A DNA stretch of 9,787 bases, from assembly GCA_938028745.1 (NCBI GenBank), contig CALIZL010000090.1, positions 1-9,787 on the forward strand, read 5' to 3'. Numbering within the stretch: position 1 is the first letter of the stretch; each line of letters opens with the position of its first letter. Both the position numbers and the translations under genes were made by a program. Origin of the DNA: an uncultured Prevotella sp. GTDB taxonomy: Bacteria; Bacteroidota; Bacteroidia; Bacteroidales; Bacteroidaceae. The notes beneath the pieces were generated by a model. It did not search any database. It saw only the letters and a list, made by a program, of their open reading frames with translations, and was not told where the DNA came from. This document shows positions 1 to 4,774 of this stretch, piece after piece.

Positions 1-60
1 ATTAAGACTATATGCATTGCATGATAGGCGTCTACGCATTTAACGGAAGAACCTATTTTT

Positions 61-214
61 TGCTAAATATAGTGCATTTTGCTGCTAAACGCATGGCGTT
101 TTGGTGCTAAATGCAGTGCATTTTGGTGCAAAACGCAGTGCATTTTGCTGCTAAACGCAAGGCGTTTTGGTGCTAAACGCAGTGCAAAATGGTGCTAAAT
201 GCGAGGCGAAAAGC
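61..214. repeat. Seven-unit 22-bp tandem array with dyad cores
   Basis: Seven contiguous 22-bp units start at 61, 83, 105, 127, 149, 171 and 193, with no spacer and no register slip. Each begins TGCTAAA or a close variant. Units 2-5 carry a hyphenated dyad: units 2 and 5 have AAACGC-3nt-GCGTTT, unit 3 has AAATGC-3nt-GCATTT, and unit 4 is mixed (AAACGC with GCATTT). Unit 1 has a decayed left arm, and in units 6 and 7 the right T-run is replaced by an A-run, which breaks the dyad. Looser copies lie outside the array at about 281-292 (inverted) and 376-401. Stops occur in the plus-strand frames, so it does not look coding. Function unknown; a protein-binding array or hairpin-forming repeat is possible. 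Confidence 0.9.
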
Positions 215-530
215 ATAAATATTCACTGCAAATGGTATAGACAAAACCTCTTTGAACCATTAAAACATAGCTCAAAAGGGGCAAAATGCACCTTGAAAAG
301 TGGCATTTTCGTGGCTAAAAGTGGGTAATTGGGCGTAAATAATAATGGGCTGACGACCAAACTAGAAAGGTAAAATGGTACTAAATGCGGGTGCTTTACG
401 CAAAAATAGACAAAAAGAGAAGTCCGAAAACTTGCAAAATACGGCAAATTGCCCGAATAATAACCAATATTTTCGCTAGAAGGGGGTGTTGAACAAGACG
501 CCTTTTGTAAAGTATTTTCACACATCTGAA
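215..530. other. Non-coding AT-rich stretch between two repeat arrays
   Basis: No gene is convincingly supported here. It contains decayed relatives of the 22-bp unit (an inverted match near 281-292 and a direct match near 376-401) and a short inverted pair, AAAATGC at 283-289 with GCATTTT at 303-309. A minus-strand open frame (223-585) crosses it but begins inside the octamer array and has no promoter, recognisable domain or balanced composition. I see no tRNA, CRISPR or terminator. Confidence 0.5.
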
Positions 531-898
531 GCGTTGAGTTTCTGAGTTTGTAAGGTTGTAAGCTTATGAGTTGTTGAGTTTGCAAGGTTATTAGTTCGTA
601 AGGTTGAAAGTTTATGAGGTATTGAGGTTGTGAGTTTATGAGTTACTAAGGCAATAAGTTGTTGAGTTTTCGAGTTGTTAAGTTTGTGAGTTTATCAGCT
701 GCTAAGGCTGTGAGTTGTTGAGTTTATGGGTTACTAAGGCAATAAGTTGTTGAGTTTTCGAGTTGTTAAGTTCGTGAGTTTATCAGCTGCTAAGGCTGTG
801 AGCTGTTAAGTTTATGGGTTACTAAGGTTATACGTTGTTGAGTTTTCGAGTTAAGAAGTGGGCGAGTTTATAAGGCGTTGAGCTTATCAGTTTGTAAT
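531..898. repeat. 46-unit degenerate octamer array
   Basis: Read from 531 in steps of 8, the sequence is 46 consecutive octamers (368 bp) without a single indel. Forty-two end in AG; the exceptions are at 723, 811, 827 and 891. Typical words are TTGTTGAG, TTTATGAG, TTACTAAG and GTTGTGAG, giving a loose consensus xTTxTxAG. The plus strand is rich in stop codons and no gene is visible. The first 13 octamers (531-634) are irregular; the remaining 33 form a higher-order repeat. The array lies downstream of the lipoprotein terminator, outside any apparent transcription unit. Function unknown. Confidence 0.92.
635..898. repeat. 88-bp higher-order repeat (11 octamers, three copies)
   Basis: Copies at 635-722 and 723-810 match at 84 of 88 positions. 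A third copy, 811-898, is close over its first half (identical at 811-826 and 835-850) and then decays, ending exactly where the octamer array ends. Because 88 is 11 times 8, the larger duplication preserved the octamer register. This suggests recent block duplication over an older octamer expansion. Confidence 0.88.
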
Positions 899-916
899 AC
901 CACAAGGCACACAACC

Positions 917-948
917 AAAAAAAACGGACGGGCTTATTTGCTCGTCCG
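917..948 (-). terminator. Rho-independent terminator of the lipoprotein gene
   Basis: Plus-strand arms CGGACGGGC (925-933) and GCTCGTCCG (940-948) form a 9-bp stem with one G-T pair and a 6-nt loop. Eight A residues at 917-924 become a run of eight U on the minus-strand transcript. It lies about 125 bp past the lipoprotein stop and also insulates the repeat arrays from that transcript. Confidence 0.87.
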
Positions 949-1072
949 CGCGCATTTTCACAACTTATTTACAAACTATTTGGCATGAAACTTGTTTCTT
1001 GTTTGGGCCATTCGGCCGCGTAAGCCACTTACTTGTTGCCTTGTTTTTGTTATTACTGTTTTTGGTGGAGGT

Positions 1073-1648
1073 TTATTTTGTGTTTGTGGTGTCGGTTAGT
1101 TCCGACAAGTCTACCGTGCCTTTTTTGGCTAGCGTGTACCTTCTGAAATCAAATTCGTCTGTTTCGTTTGCGCCGCGCATCACACCTTCAAAGGCATTAT
1201 CGTTGAGACTTAGTTCGCTATAAGCGATGGTCATCGTGTAATTATTGTCGTAGGTGATGACAATTGCCCGCGTACGCGTGTCGATACGCCACGAAAAGCT
1301 GCGCCTAAATGGGTTTGGGTCGTTCCGTCCTTCATAGTCAACCTGCCTTCCGCGCCCATAAATGGCGTTCGAGTTGTATTGGTCGAACTCAATATCTGTG
1401 TAATACACTTTTGTTCCTGCATTGCCGTAGGCATCCACTCCGCGAGCCACAAACCGTCCGTCCCAGTGTCCGCGCAACGTTTGAGCCATTGCAAGCAAGT
1501 CGTTAGAAGGATATTCGTAGCTGTCGTCCCACCAACTGTAACGTCGGTAAGTGTTGTCTTCGTAGTAGTTGTCTATTTCGCAACTCGTAACAAATATTGT
1601 GGCAACGGCAAGAGCAGCCATTATGCCTATGTTCTTTACGCTCTTCAT
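1073..1648 (-). CDS. Putative lipoprotein, possibly lipocalin-like beta-rich domain
   Basis: The 191-residue protein starts with a basic-then-hydrophobic signal peptide (MKSVKNIGIMAALAVATIFV) and a lipobox V-T-S-C with Cys23 as the predicted lipidated residue, so it should be an envelope lipoprotein. Residues 24-50 are rich in Tyr, Asp, Glu and Trp. From about residue 58 (LRGHWDGRF) to 175 the alternating pattern of short strands (TKVYYTDIEFDQY, FSWRIDTRTRAIVITYD, YTMTIAYSELSL) suggests a small beta-barrel or lipocalin-like fold; this is a pattern impression, not a recognised family. Acidic residues follow the Cys, but not as a canonical Bacteroidota surface-export signal. It is monocistronic, divergent from gpx, with its own -7 box and terminator. 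The start agrees with the signal peptide and promoter. Function unknown. Confidence 0.82.
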   Translation of the reverse strand: MKSVKNIGIMAALAVATIFVTSCEIDNYYEDNTYRRYSWWDDSYEYPSNDLLAMAQTLRGHWDGRFVARGVDAYGNAGTKVYYTDIEFDQYNSNAIYGRGRQVDYEGRNDPNPFRRSFSWRIDTRTRAIVITYDNNYTMTIAYSELSLNDNAFEGVMRGANETDEFDFRRYTLAKKGTVDLSELTDTTNTK

Positions 1649-1676
1649 AATCCTATTCGTTTTTTTGTTTCTGTTG

Positions 1677-1684
1677 CAAAGTTA
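1677..1684 (-). promoter_or_regulatory. -7 promoter box for the lipoprotein gene
   Basis: On the minus strand this reads TAACTTTG, a perfect match to the Bacteroidota TAnnTTTG box, 28 bp upstream of the ATG at 1648. No clear TTTG -33 box is visible at the expected distance. Confidence 0.68.
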
Positions 1685-1750
1685 CGCAATCATGTGGTCG
1701 TGTGCATGGGTGGTTCGTCTATTTTGGTGTAGGGCTTTGCCTATCGTTCG

Positions 1751-1763
1751 GGGGAATTTCCCC
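1751..1763. promoter_or_regulatory. Palindrome in the lipoprotein/gpx divergent region
   Basis: GGGGAA-T-TTCCCC is a perfect odd palindrome with 6-bp arms. It lies between two divergent -7 boxes (1677-1684 on minus, 1814-1821 on plus), a plausible place for an operator. No regulator is assigned. Confidence 0.35.
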
Positions 1764-1813
1764 TAATAATGTTAATGTAGGTATTTTCAAAGTGCCGTTT
1801 CAATAATAATTGT

Positions 1814-1821
1814 TATCTTTG
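1814..1821 (+). promoter_or_regulatory. -7 promoter box for gpx
   Basis: TATCTTTG matches TAnnTTTG exactly and sits 52 bp upstream of the ATG at 1874. The leader that would follow contains a direct repeat, GCGCTAAA at 1827 and 1837. No strong -33 TTTG is visible. Confidence 0.68.
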
Positions 1822-1873
1822 TAGACGCGCTAAAAGGCGCTAAATTGAATAACATTAAACACATTATTTGGAA

Positions 1874-2422
1874 ATGAAAACAGTATACGATTTCGCCGTT
1901 AAAGACAGAAAAGGTGGCGAAGTGTCTTTGAGAGAGTATGCCAACGAGGTTATCCTCATCGTTAACACCGCAACAAAGTGCGGCTTTACACCGCAATACG
2001 AAGAATTGGAGGCTATCTACGAAAAATACCATGCCAAGGGTTTCACCATTCTAGACTTCCCTTGCAATCAGTTTGGACAGCAAGCTCCCGGCACAGACGA
2101 AAGCATTCACGAGTTTTGCAAGCTGACTTATGGCACCGAATTTCCACGTTTCAAGAAGATAAAGGTTAATGGCGACGATGCCGACCCGCTGTACAAGTAC
2201 CTTAAAGAGCAAAAGGGCTTTGCCGGCTGGGACCCCAACCACAAGCTAACACCCGTACTCGACGAGATTCTTTCTAAGGAAGACCCCGACTATAAGGAAA
2301 AAGCTGACATCAAATGGAACTTCACCAAGTTCCTCGTTAATAAGCAAGGACTTGTGGTGGCTCGTTTCGAACCCACCGAAAGCCTTGAAAACGTGAGCAA
2401 GAAGATTGAAGAACTGCTCTAG
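1874..2422 (+). CDS. gpx: Glutathione peroxidase family protein (thioredoxin-type)
   Basis: The 182-residue protein has the Gpx fold signatures in order: NTATKCGFT with peroxidatic Cys36, the block FPCNQFGQQ at 62-70 (catalytic Gln70 by alignment with mammalian Gpx), and WNF at 148-150 with the Trp and Asn of the catalytic tetrad. It has cysteine instead of selenocysteine. Cys82 in the IHEFCKLTYG segment is at the position of the resolving cysteine of non-mammalian, thioredoxin-dependent enzymes, so it probably reduces hydroperoxides using thioredoxin rather than glutathione. No signal peptide, so cytoplasmic. I chose ATG 1874; an in-frame TTG at 1868 adds only two residues. Its own -7 box is at 1814-1821. 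trxB follows 456 bp downstream on the same strand, which fits the electron path, but the long structured gap argues against a simple operon. Confidence 0.93.
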   Translation: MKTVYDFAVKDRKGGEVSLREYANEVILIVNTATKCGFTPQYEELEAIYEKYHAKGFTILDFPCNQFGQQAPGTDESIHEFCKLTYGTEFPRFKKIKVNGDDADPLYKYLKEQKGFAGWDPNHKLTPVLDEILSKEDPDYKEKADIKWNFTKFLVNKQGLVVARFEPTESLENVSKKIEELL

Positions 2423-2615
2423 GCAGGTTCTAAAAATTGCCTTTGCTGTATTTTTAGCTTTTAGCTGAGCAGGTTTTGCTTACTTCTTAAAGGAGCATAG
2501 TGAACTATGCGACTGAAAGAGAAAGCAAAAGATGCCAGATAAAAGCAAAAAGACAGTGAAGAGCAATACTAGGAACAAAGAATGAACCTTTGCGGGGAAT
2601 TTTTAGAATATGCCT
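2421..2615. repeat. Foldback (MITE-like) element after gpx
   Basis: The ends 2421-2438 and 2598-2615 are inverted repeats matching at 16 of 18 positions (AGGCAGGTTCTAAAAATT on the left). Inside, the left half from CTGTATTTTTAGC (about 2446) to 2494 imperfectly matches the reverse complement of 2511-2562, and the centre is a perfect hairpin GCATAG-TGAA-CTATGC (2495-2510). The right half has about 35 extra bases near its outer end. The whole unit could fold into one long imperfect hairpin. The left end overlaps the gpx stop codon (TAG 2420-2422). No transposase frame is present. It may be a non-autonomous mobile element or a structured 3' region; its ends resemble those of the repeat at 7464-7547. 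Confidence 0.7.
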
Positions 2616-2641
2616 TTAATGCGTAAGCACTGAGCGCGAGG

Positions 2642-2783
2642 GGAGTTAAAGAGAGATGCTAAAAAAACTGCGCCCATACACCTACATATATATAAGGTAA
2701 GGGTAGGCAATGCGGTTTTTCAACAACCCATACAGCAAGTATGGTGGCACGTTGGGCGCACTCTTTAACTCCTTTTCGCATCT
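2642..2783. repeat. Structured inverted-repeat element upstream of trxB
   Basis: Perfect 12-bp arms GGAGTTAAAGAG (2642-2653) and CTCTTTAACTCC (2761-2772) enclose a second perfect pair, TGCGCCCA (2669-2676) and TGGGCGCA (2753-2760). Inside lie hairpins CCATAC-5nt-GTATGG (2728-2744) and CCTAC/GTAGG (2681-2707). AGATGC at 2654 and GCATCT at 2778 give a competing pairing. The arms carry the same words (GGAGTTAA, TGCGCCCAT) as the repeat tract at 9527-9787. It could be a branched RNA if transcribed, a mobile-repeat remnant, or a terminator/leader region; it matches no riboswitch class that I recognise. Confidence 0.65.
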
Positions 2784-2820
2784 TAAACCATCGGTAAACC
2801 TCACGAAACACCCTTTTGGC

Positions 2821-2838
2821 ACATTGTTTGCACAATGT
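2821..2838. promoter_or_regulatory. Dyad upstream of trxB
   Basis: ACATTGT-TTGC-ACAATGT is a perfect 7-bp inverted repeat, 40 bp upstream of the trxB ATG, overlapping a possible -33 TTTG (2827-2830). No good TAnnTTTG box is visible downstream (the nearest is the weak TACATCCC at 2851). It could be a redox-responsive operator, but that is inference from the gene alone. Confidence 0.4.
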
Positions 2839-2878
2839 TTACATAACGGGTACATCCCAATTTAAAAACAAATCATTT

Positions 2879-3832
2879 ATGGAAAAAAGAGAATATACGC
2901 GCTGCCTCATCGTGGGTAGCGGTCCGGCTGGCTACACTGCGGCCATCTATGCAGGAAGGGCCAACCTAAGTCCTGTGCAATATTGCGGAATGCAAACGGG
3001 CGGACAACTCACCCAAACAACAGAAATCGAGAACTTCCCCGGCTACCCCAAGGGAGTGGACGGCAACCAAATGATGGTGGAACTGCGCGAACAGGCTGCC
3101 CGCTTTGGCGCCGACATTCGCGACGGAGAAATTACCAAGGTTGATTTCAGCAGCAAACCATACGTTGTTACCACCGATCGCGGTGTAGAGATAGAGGCCG
3201 AAACGGTGATTATCGCCACGGGCGCATCGGCCAAATACCTTGGCTTGCCCGACGAAGAGAAGTATTCGGGCCAAGGCGTTAGCGCATGCGCCACTTGCGA
3301 CGGCTTTTTCTATCGCAACAAAATAGTGGCTGTTGTGGGCGGTGGCGACACGGCTTGCGAAGAGGCCAGCTACCTTGCAGGACTCTGTTCGAAGGTATAT
3401 ATGATTGTACGTAAGCCGTTCTTGCGTGCATCAGATGTGATGAAGAAACGCGTTGAGAGCAATCCCAAAATCGAAATCCTATACGAACACAACACGTTAG
3501 GCCTTTATGGCGAAGACGGCTTGCAGGGCGCGCACCTCGTAAAGCGCAAGGGCGAGGCCGACGAACAACGCTACGACTTGCCCATCGACGGCTTTTTCCT
3601 GGCCATTGGGCACAAGCCCAACACCGATGTGTTTAAAGATTGGCTCGACCTCGACGAGATAGGCTACATCAAAACCGTTGCCGGAACACCCCGAACCAAT
3701 GTTGCAGGCGTGTTTGCGGCGGGCGATTGTGCCGACCCCGTTTATCGCCAAGCAGTTGTTGCAGCGGGTTCGGGCTGTATGGCCGCATTGGAGGCCGAAC
3801 GCTACTTGGGCGAATTGGAGGCCAAGAAGTAA
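2879..3832 (+). CDS. trxB: Thioredoxin reductase (NADPH, FAD)
   Basis: This 317-residue flavoprotein is the usual length of low-molecular-weight thioredoxin reductases, which transfer electrons from NADPH through FAD and a redox disulfide to thioredoxin. Visible motifs in order: FAD-binding GSGPAG (13-18), GGQLTQTTEIENFPG (41-55), the ATG region at 114-116, the redox-active CATCD (Cys137 and Cys140), NADPH-binding GGGDTA (154-159) with basic residues in VRKPFLRAS, and the C-terminal FAD motif FAAGDCADPVYRQ. No signal peptide, so cytoplasmic. ATG 2879 is preferred over an in-frame TTG at 2816: the 21 extra residues show no family similarity and would overlap the dyad. It probably supplies reduced thioredoxin to the upstream Gpx among other targets. 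It ends in a bidirectional terminator shared with merR. Confidence 0.96.
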   Translation: MEKREYTRCLIVGSGPAGYTAAIYAGRANLSPVQYCGMQTGGQLTQTTEIENFPGYPKGVDGNQMMVELREQAARFGADIRDGEITKVDFSSKPYVVTTDRGVEIEAETVIIATGASAKYLGLPDEEKYSGQGVSACATCDGFFYRNKIVAVVGGGDTACEEASYLAGLCSKVYMIVRKPFLRASDVMKKRVESNPKIEILYEHNTLGLYGEDGLQGAHLVKRKGEADEQRYDLPIDGFFLAIGHKPNTDVFKDWLDLDEIGYIKTVAGTPRTNVAGVFAAGDCADPVYRQAVVAAGSGCMAALEAERYLGELEAKK

Positions 3833-3899
3833 GGCTCGAATATGCTAAGCCGTACACTAGCTTGGAGAAAGAAAGCAGCCTAGTTTGGCATAGACATAG

Positions 3900-3935
3900 A
3901 AAAAAGGCTTCTTGCTATTTGCAGGAAGCCTTTTT
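3900..3935. terminator. Bidirectional terminator between trxB and merR
   Basis: GGCTTC (3906-3911) pairs with GAAGCC (3925-3930). After one mismatch the stem extends with TGC/GCA around a TATTT loop. A run of six A precedes it (3900-3905) and five T follow (3931-3935), so it can work on both strands. It lies between the convergent stops of trxB (3832) and merR (4011). Confidence 0.88.
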
Positions 3936-4010
3936 GCTTTTAGGGTAGATGCCATTGTTACAGGCCTATTGTGTGGCCTTTATTTATGGGCGTATCTATG
4001 TTTTTGTCTT

Positions 4011-4361
4011 TTACACCAGTCCGTCTAGTTCTTTTTTCAGGGCACGCAAGTCGTCCCTAACCGAGAGAAGCGTGTTAAGTACGTGCGTACTTTTGTTTGC
4101 GCCTTCACGATTTTCGTTTATCATCTTACGTGCGGCGGCAATTTTAAAACCTCTCACCTTAACCAACGTGTAGATGTTCTTTAATAGGTCGATGTCTCTT
4201 TCCGTGTATTGTCGCACCTTCGACCCCATAGCGGTGCGCGGTTTTAGCTGCGGAAGTTCGGTTTCCCAATACCGCAACGTACTCTCGTTAACGCCGATGA
4301 TGTCGCTCACCTCCTTAATCGAGTAGTACAACTTTAGGTTTCTATCAGTCTTCAATACCAT
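4011..4361 (-). CDS. MerR-family transcriptional regulator (short form)
   Basis: The 116-residue protein has the MerR-type winged helix-turn-helix: YYSIKEVSDIIGVNESTLRY (12-31) is the helix-turn-helix, the wing runs through KPRTAMGSKVRQYTERDI (40-57), and further helices (DLLKNIYTLVKVRGFKIAAARKMI) reach residue 81. Residues 93-113 look like a short dimerisation coiled coil. There is no metal-binding cysteine cluster or effector domain, so the inducer, if any, cannot be predicted. It is divergent from alaS; I recall a small MerR gene near alaS in other Bacteroidota, which suggests conserved linkage but not proven regulation. A -7 box at 4535-4542 implies a leader of roughly 165 nt. A 21-bp dyad just upstream of that box is a candidate autoregulatory site. 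Confidence 0.9.
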   Translation of the reverse strand: MVLKTDRNLKLYYSIKEVSDIIGVNESTLRYWETELPQLKPRTAMGSKVRQYTERDIDLLKNIYTLVKVRGFKIAAARKMINENREGANKSTHVLNTLLSVRDDLRALKKELDGLV

Positions 4362-4534
4362 GATGGGTTAGCTTTTGGCCCTTTGTGGGGGGGAATTTGG
4401 GAATAGTCCTTCGTTCGTTATACATCGTTTCGTGTTCATAACAACATGCCACAGGCTTGCCTGTGCACGTTTAAAACCTGTAATGGTAACTAAGTTATCC
4501 TGGACGAAGTTACATTTAGCTCTCTCTCATGATG
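4362..4534 (-). other. Long merR leader with a hairpin
   Basis: If the 4535-4542 promoter is used, this is the merR 5' untranslated region. It holds a perfect hairpin CACAGG-CTTG-CCTGTG (4450-4465) and a weaker one at 4485-4499. I see no convincing small open frame or known riboswitch. Confidence 0.4.
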
Positions 4535-4542
4535 CAAAATTA
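4535..4542 (-). promoter_or_regulatory. -7 promoter box for merR
   Basis: On the minus strand this is TAATTTTG, a perfect TAnnTTTG match. ATTG lies 20 bp upstream, three of four bases of the -33 TTTG, making this the best two-part promoter in the window. Confidence 0.62.
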
Positions 4543-4556
4543 CGACAAATCTTTGG

Positions 4557-4577
4557 TTTTTCCAATCTTTGGAAAAA
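4557..4577. promoter_or_regulatory. Dyad overlapping the merR -33 region
   Basis: TTTTTCCAA and TTGGAAAAA are perfect 9-bp arms around TCT. AATCTTTGG also occurs as a direct repeat at 4548 and 4564, 16 bp apart. MerR-family proteins bind dyads within or beside promoters, so this is a candidate MerR operator; it lies about 80 bp upstream of the alaS -7 box. Confidence 0.5.
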
Positions 4578-4656
4578 ATAAAATCAAGGCGTAAACCAAC
4601 ATTAACAAACAGCATAATATAACCACTTGAACAACGTGCATTTGAAAAAAATGTTG

Positions 4657-4664
4657 TAATTTTG
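4657..4664 (+). promoter_or_regulatory. -7 promoter box for alaS
   Basis: TAATTTTG matches TAnnTTTG exactly, 110 bp upstream of the alaS ATG. GTTG and CAAC flank it as a short inverted pair (4653-4656, 4665-4668). There is no clear -33 TTTG at the usual distance. Confidence 0.65.
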
Positions 4665-4686
4665 CAACTTAAACCAAAGAATGGCC

Positions 4687-4705
4687 CTTACAACCCTGTT
4701 GTAAG
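4687..4705 (+). promoter_or_regulatory. alaS leader hairpin
   Basis: CTTACAAC-CCT-GTTGTAAG is a perfect 8-bp stem with a 3-nt loop, starting about 23 bp after the -7 box and hence near the 5' end of the alaS mRNA. No U-run follows, so it is not a terminator. It could stabilise the mRNA or bind a regulator. No T-box features are visible. Confidence 0.5.
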
Positions 4706-4774
4706 CCTTGTTTAGCGTTCTTATTCGGGTTTCATAAAATATGAGGTAAACAATAAAATTCAAGATAATAAACG

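Noticed and set aside
61..214. Replication origin with iterons
   Set aside because: No replication initiator gene and no clear DnaA boxes are seen; the 22-bp spacing alone is not enough.
223..585. 120-residue minus-strand open frame
   Set aside because: It starts inside the octamer array, has no TAnnTTTG box or domain, and its Phe/Leu/Ser/Pro-rich composition is what an A-rich plus strand gives by chance.
61..898. CRISPR array
   Set aside because: The 22-bp units and octamers are contiguous, with no unique spacers between identical repeats, and no cas gene is present.
999..1223. Plus-strand 74-residue open frame
   Set aside because: It overlaps the end of the lipoprotein gene in antisense and its non-overlapping part is a 3' untranslated region with small hairpins (for example 1020-1032).
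2495..2510. OxyR site (ATAG...CTAT) near gpx and trxB
   Set aside because: The E. coli-type OxyR half sites are spaced by 7 bp; here the gap is 4, and the sequence is better explained as the loop-end of the foldback element.
2816..2878. TTG-initiated N-terminal extension of trxB
   Set aside because: The 21 extra residues are not typical of thioredoxin reductase, and the ATG at 2879 places the FAD motif at the usual distance.
4665..4774. T-box riboswitch for alaS
   Set aside because: No specifier loop, antiterminator bulge or terminator is visible, and T-boxes are not expected in Bacteroidota.
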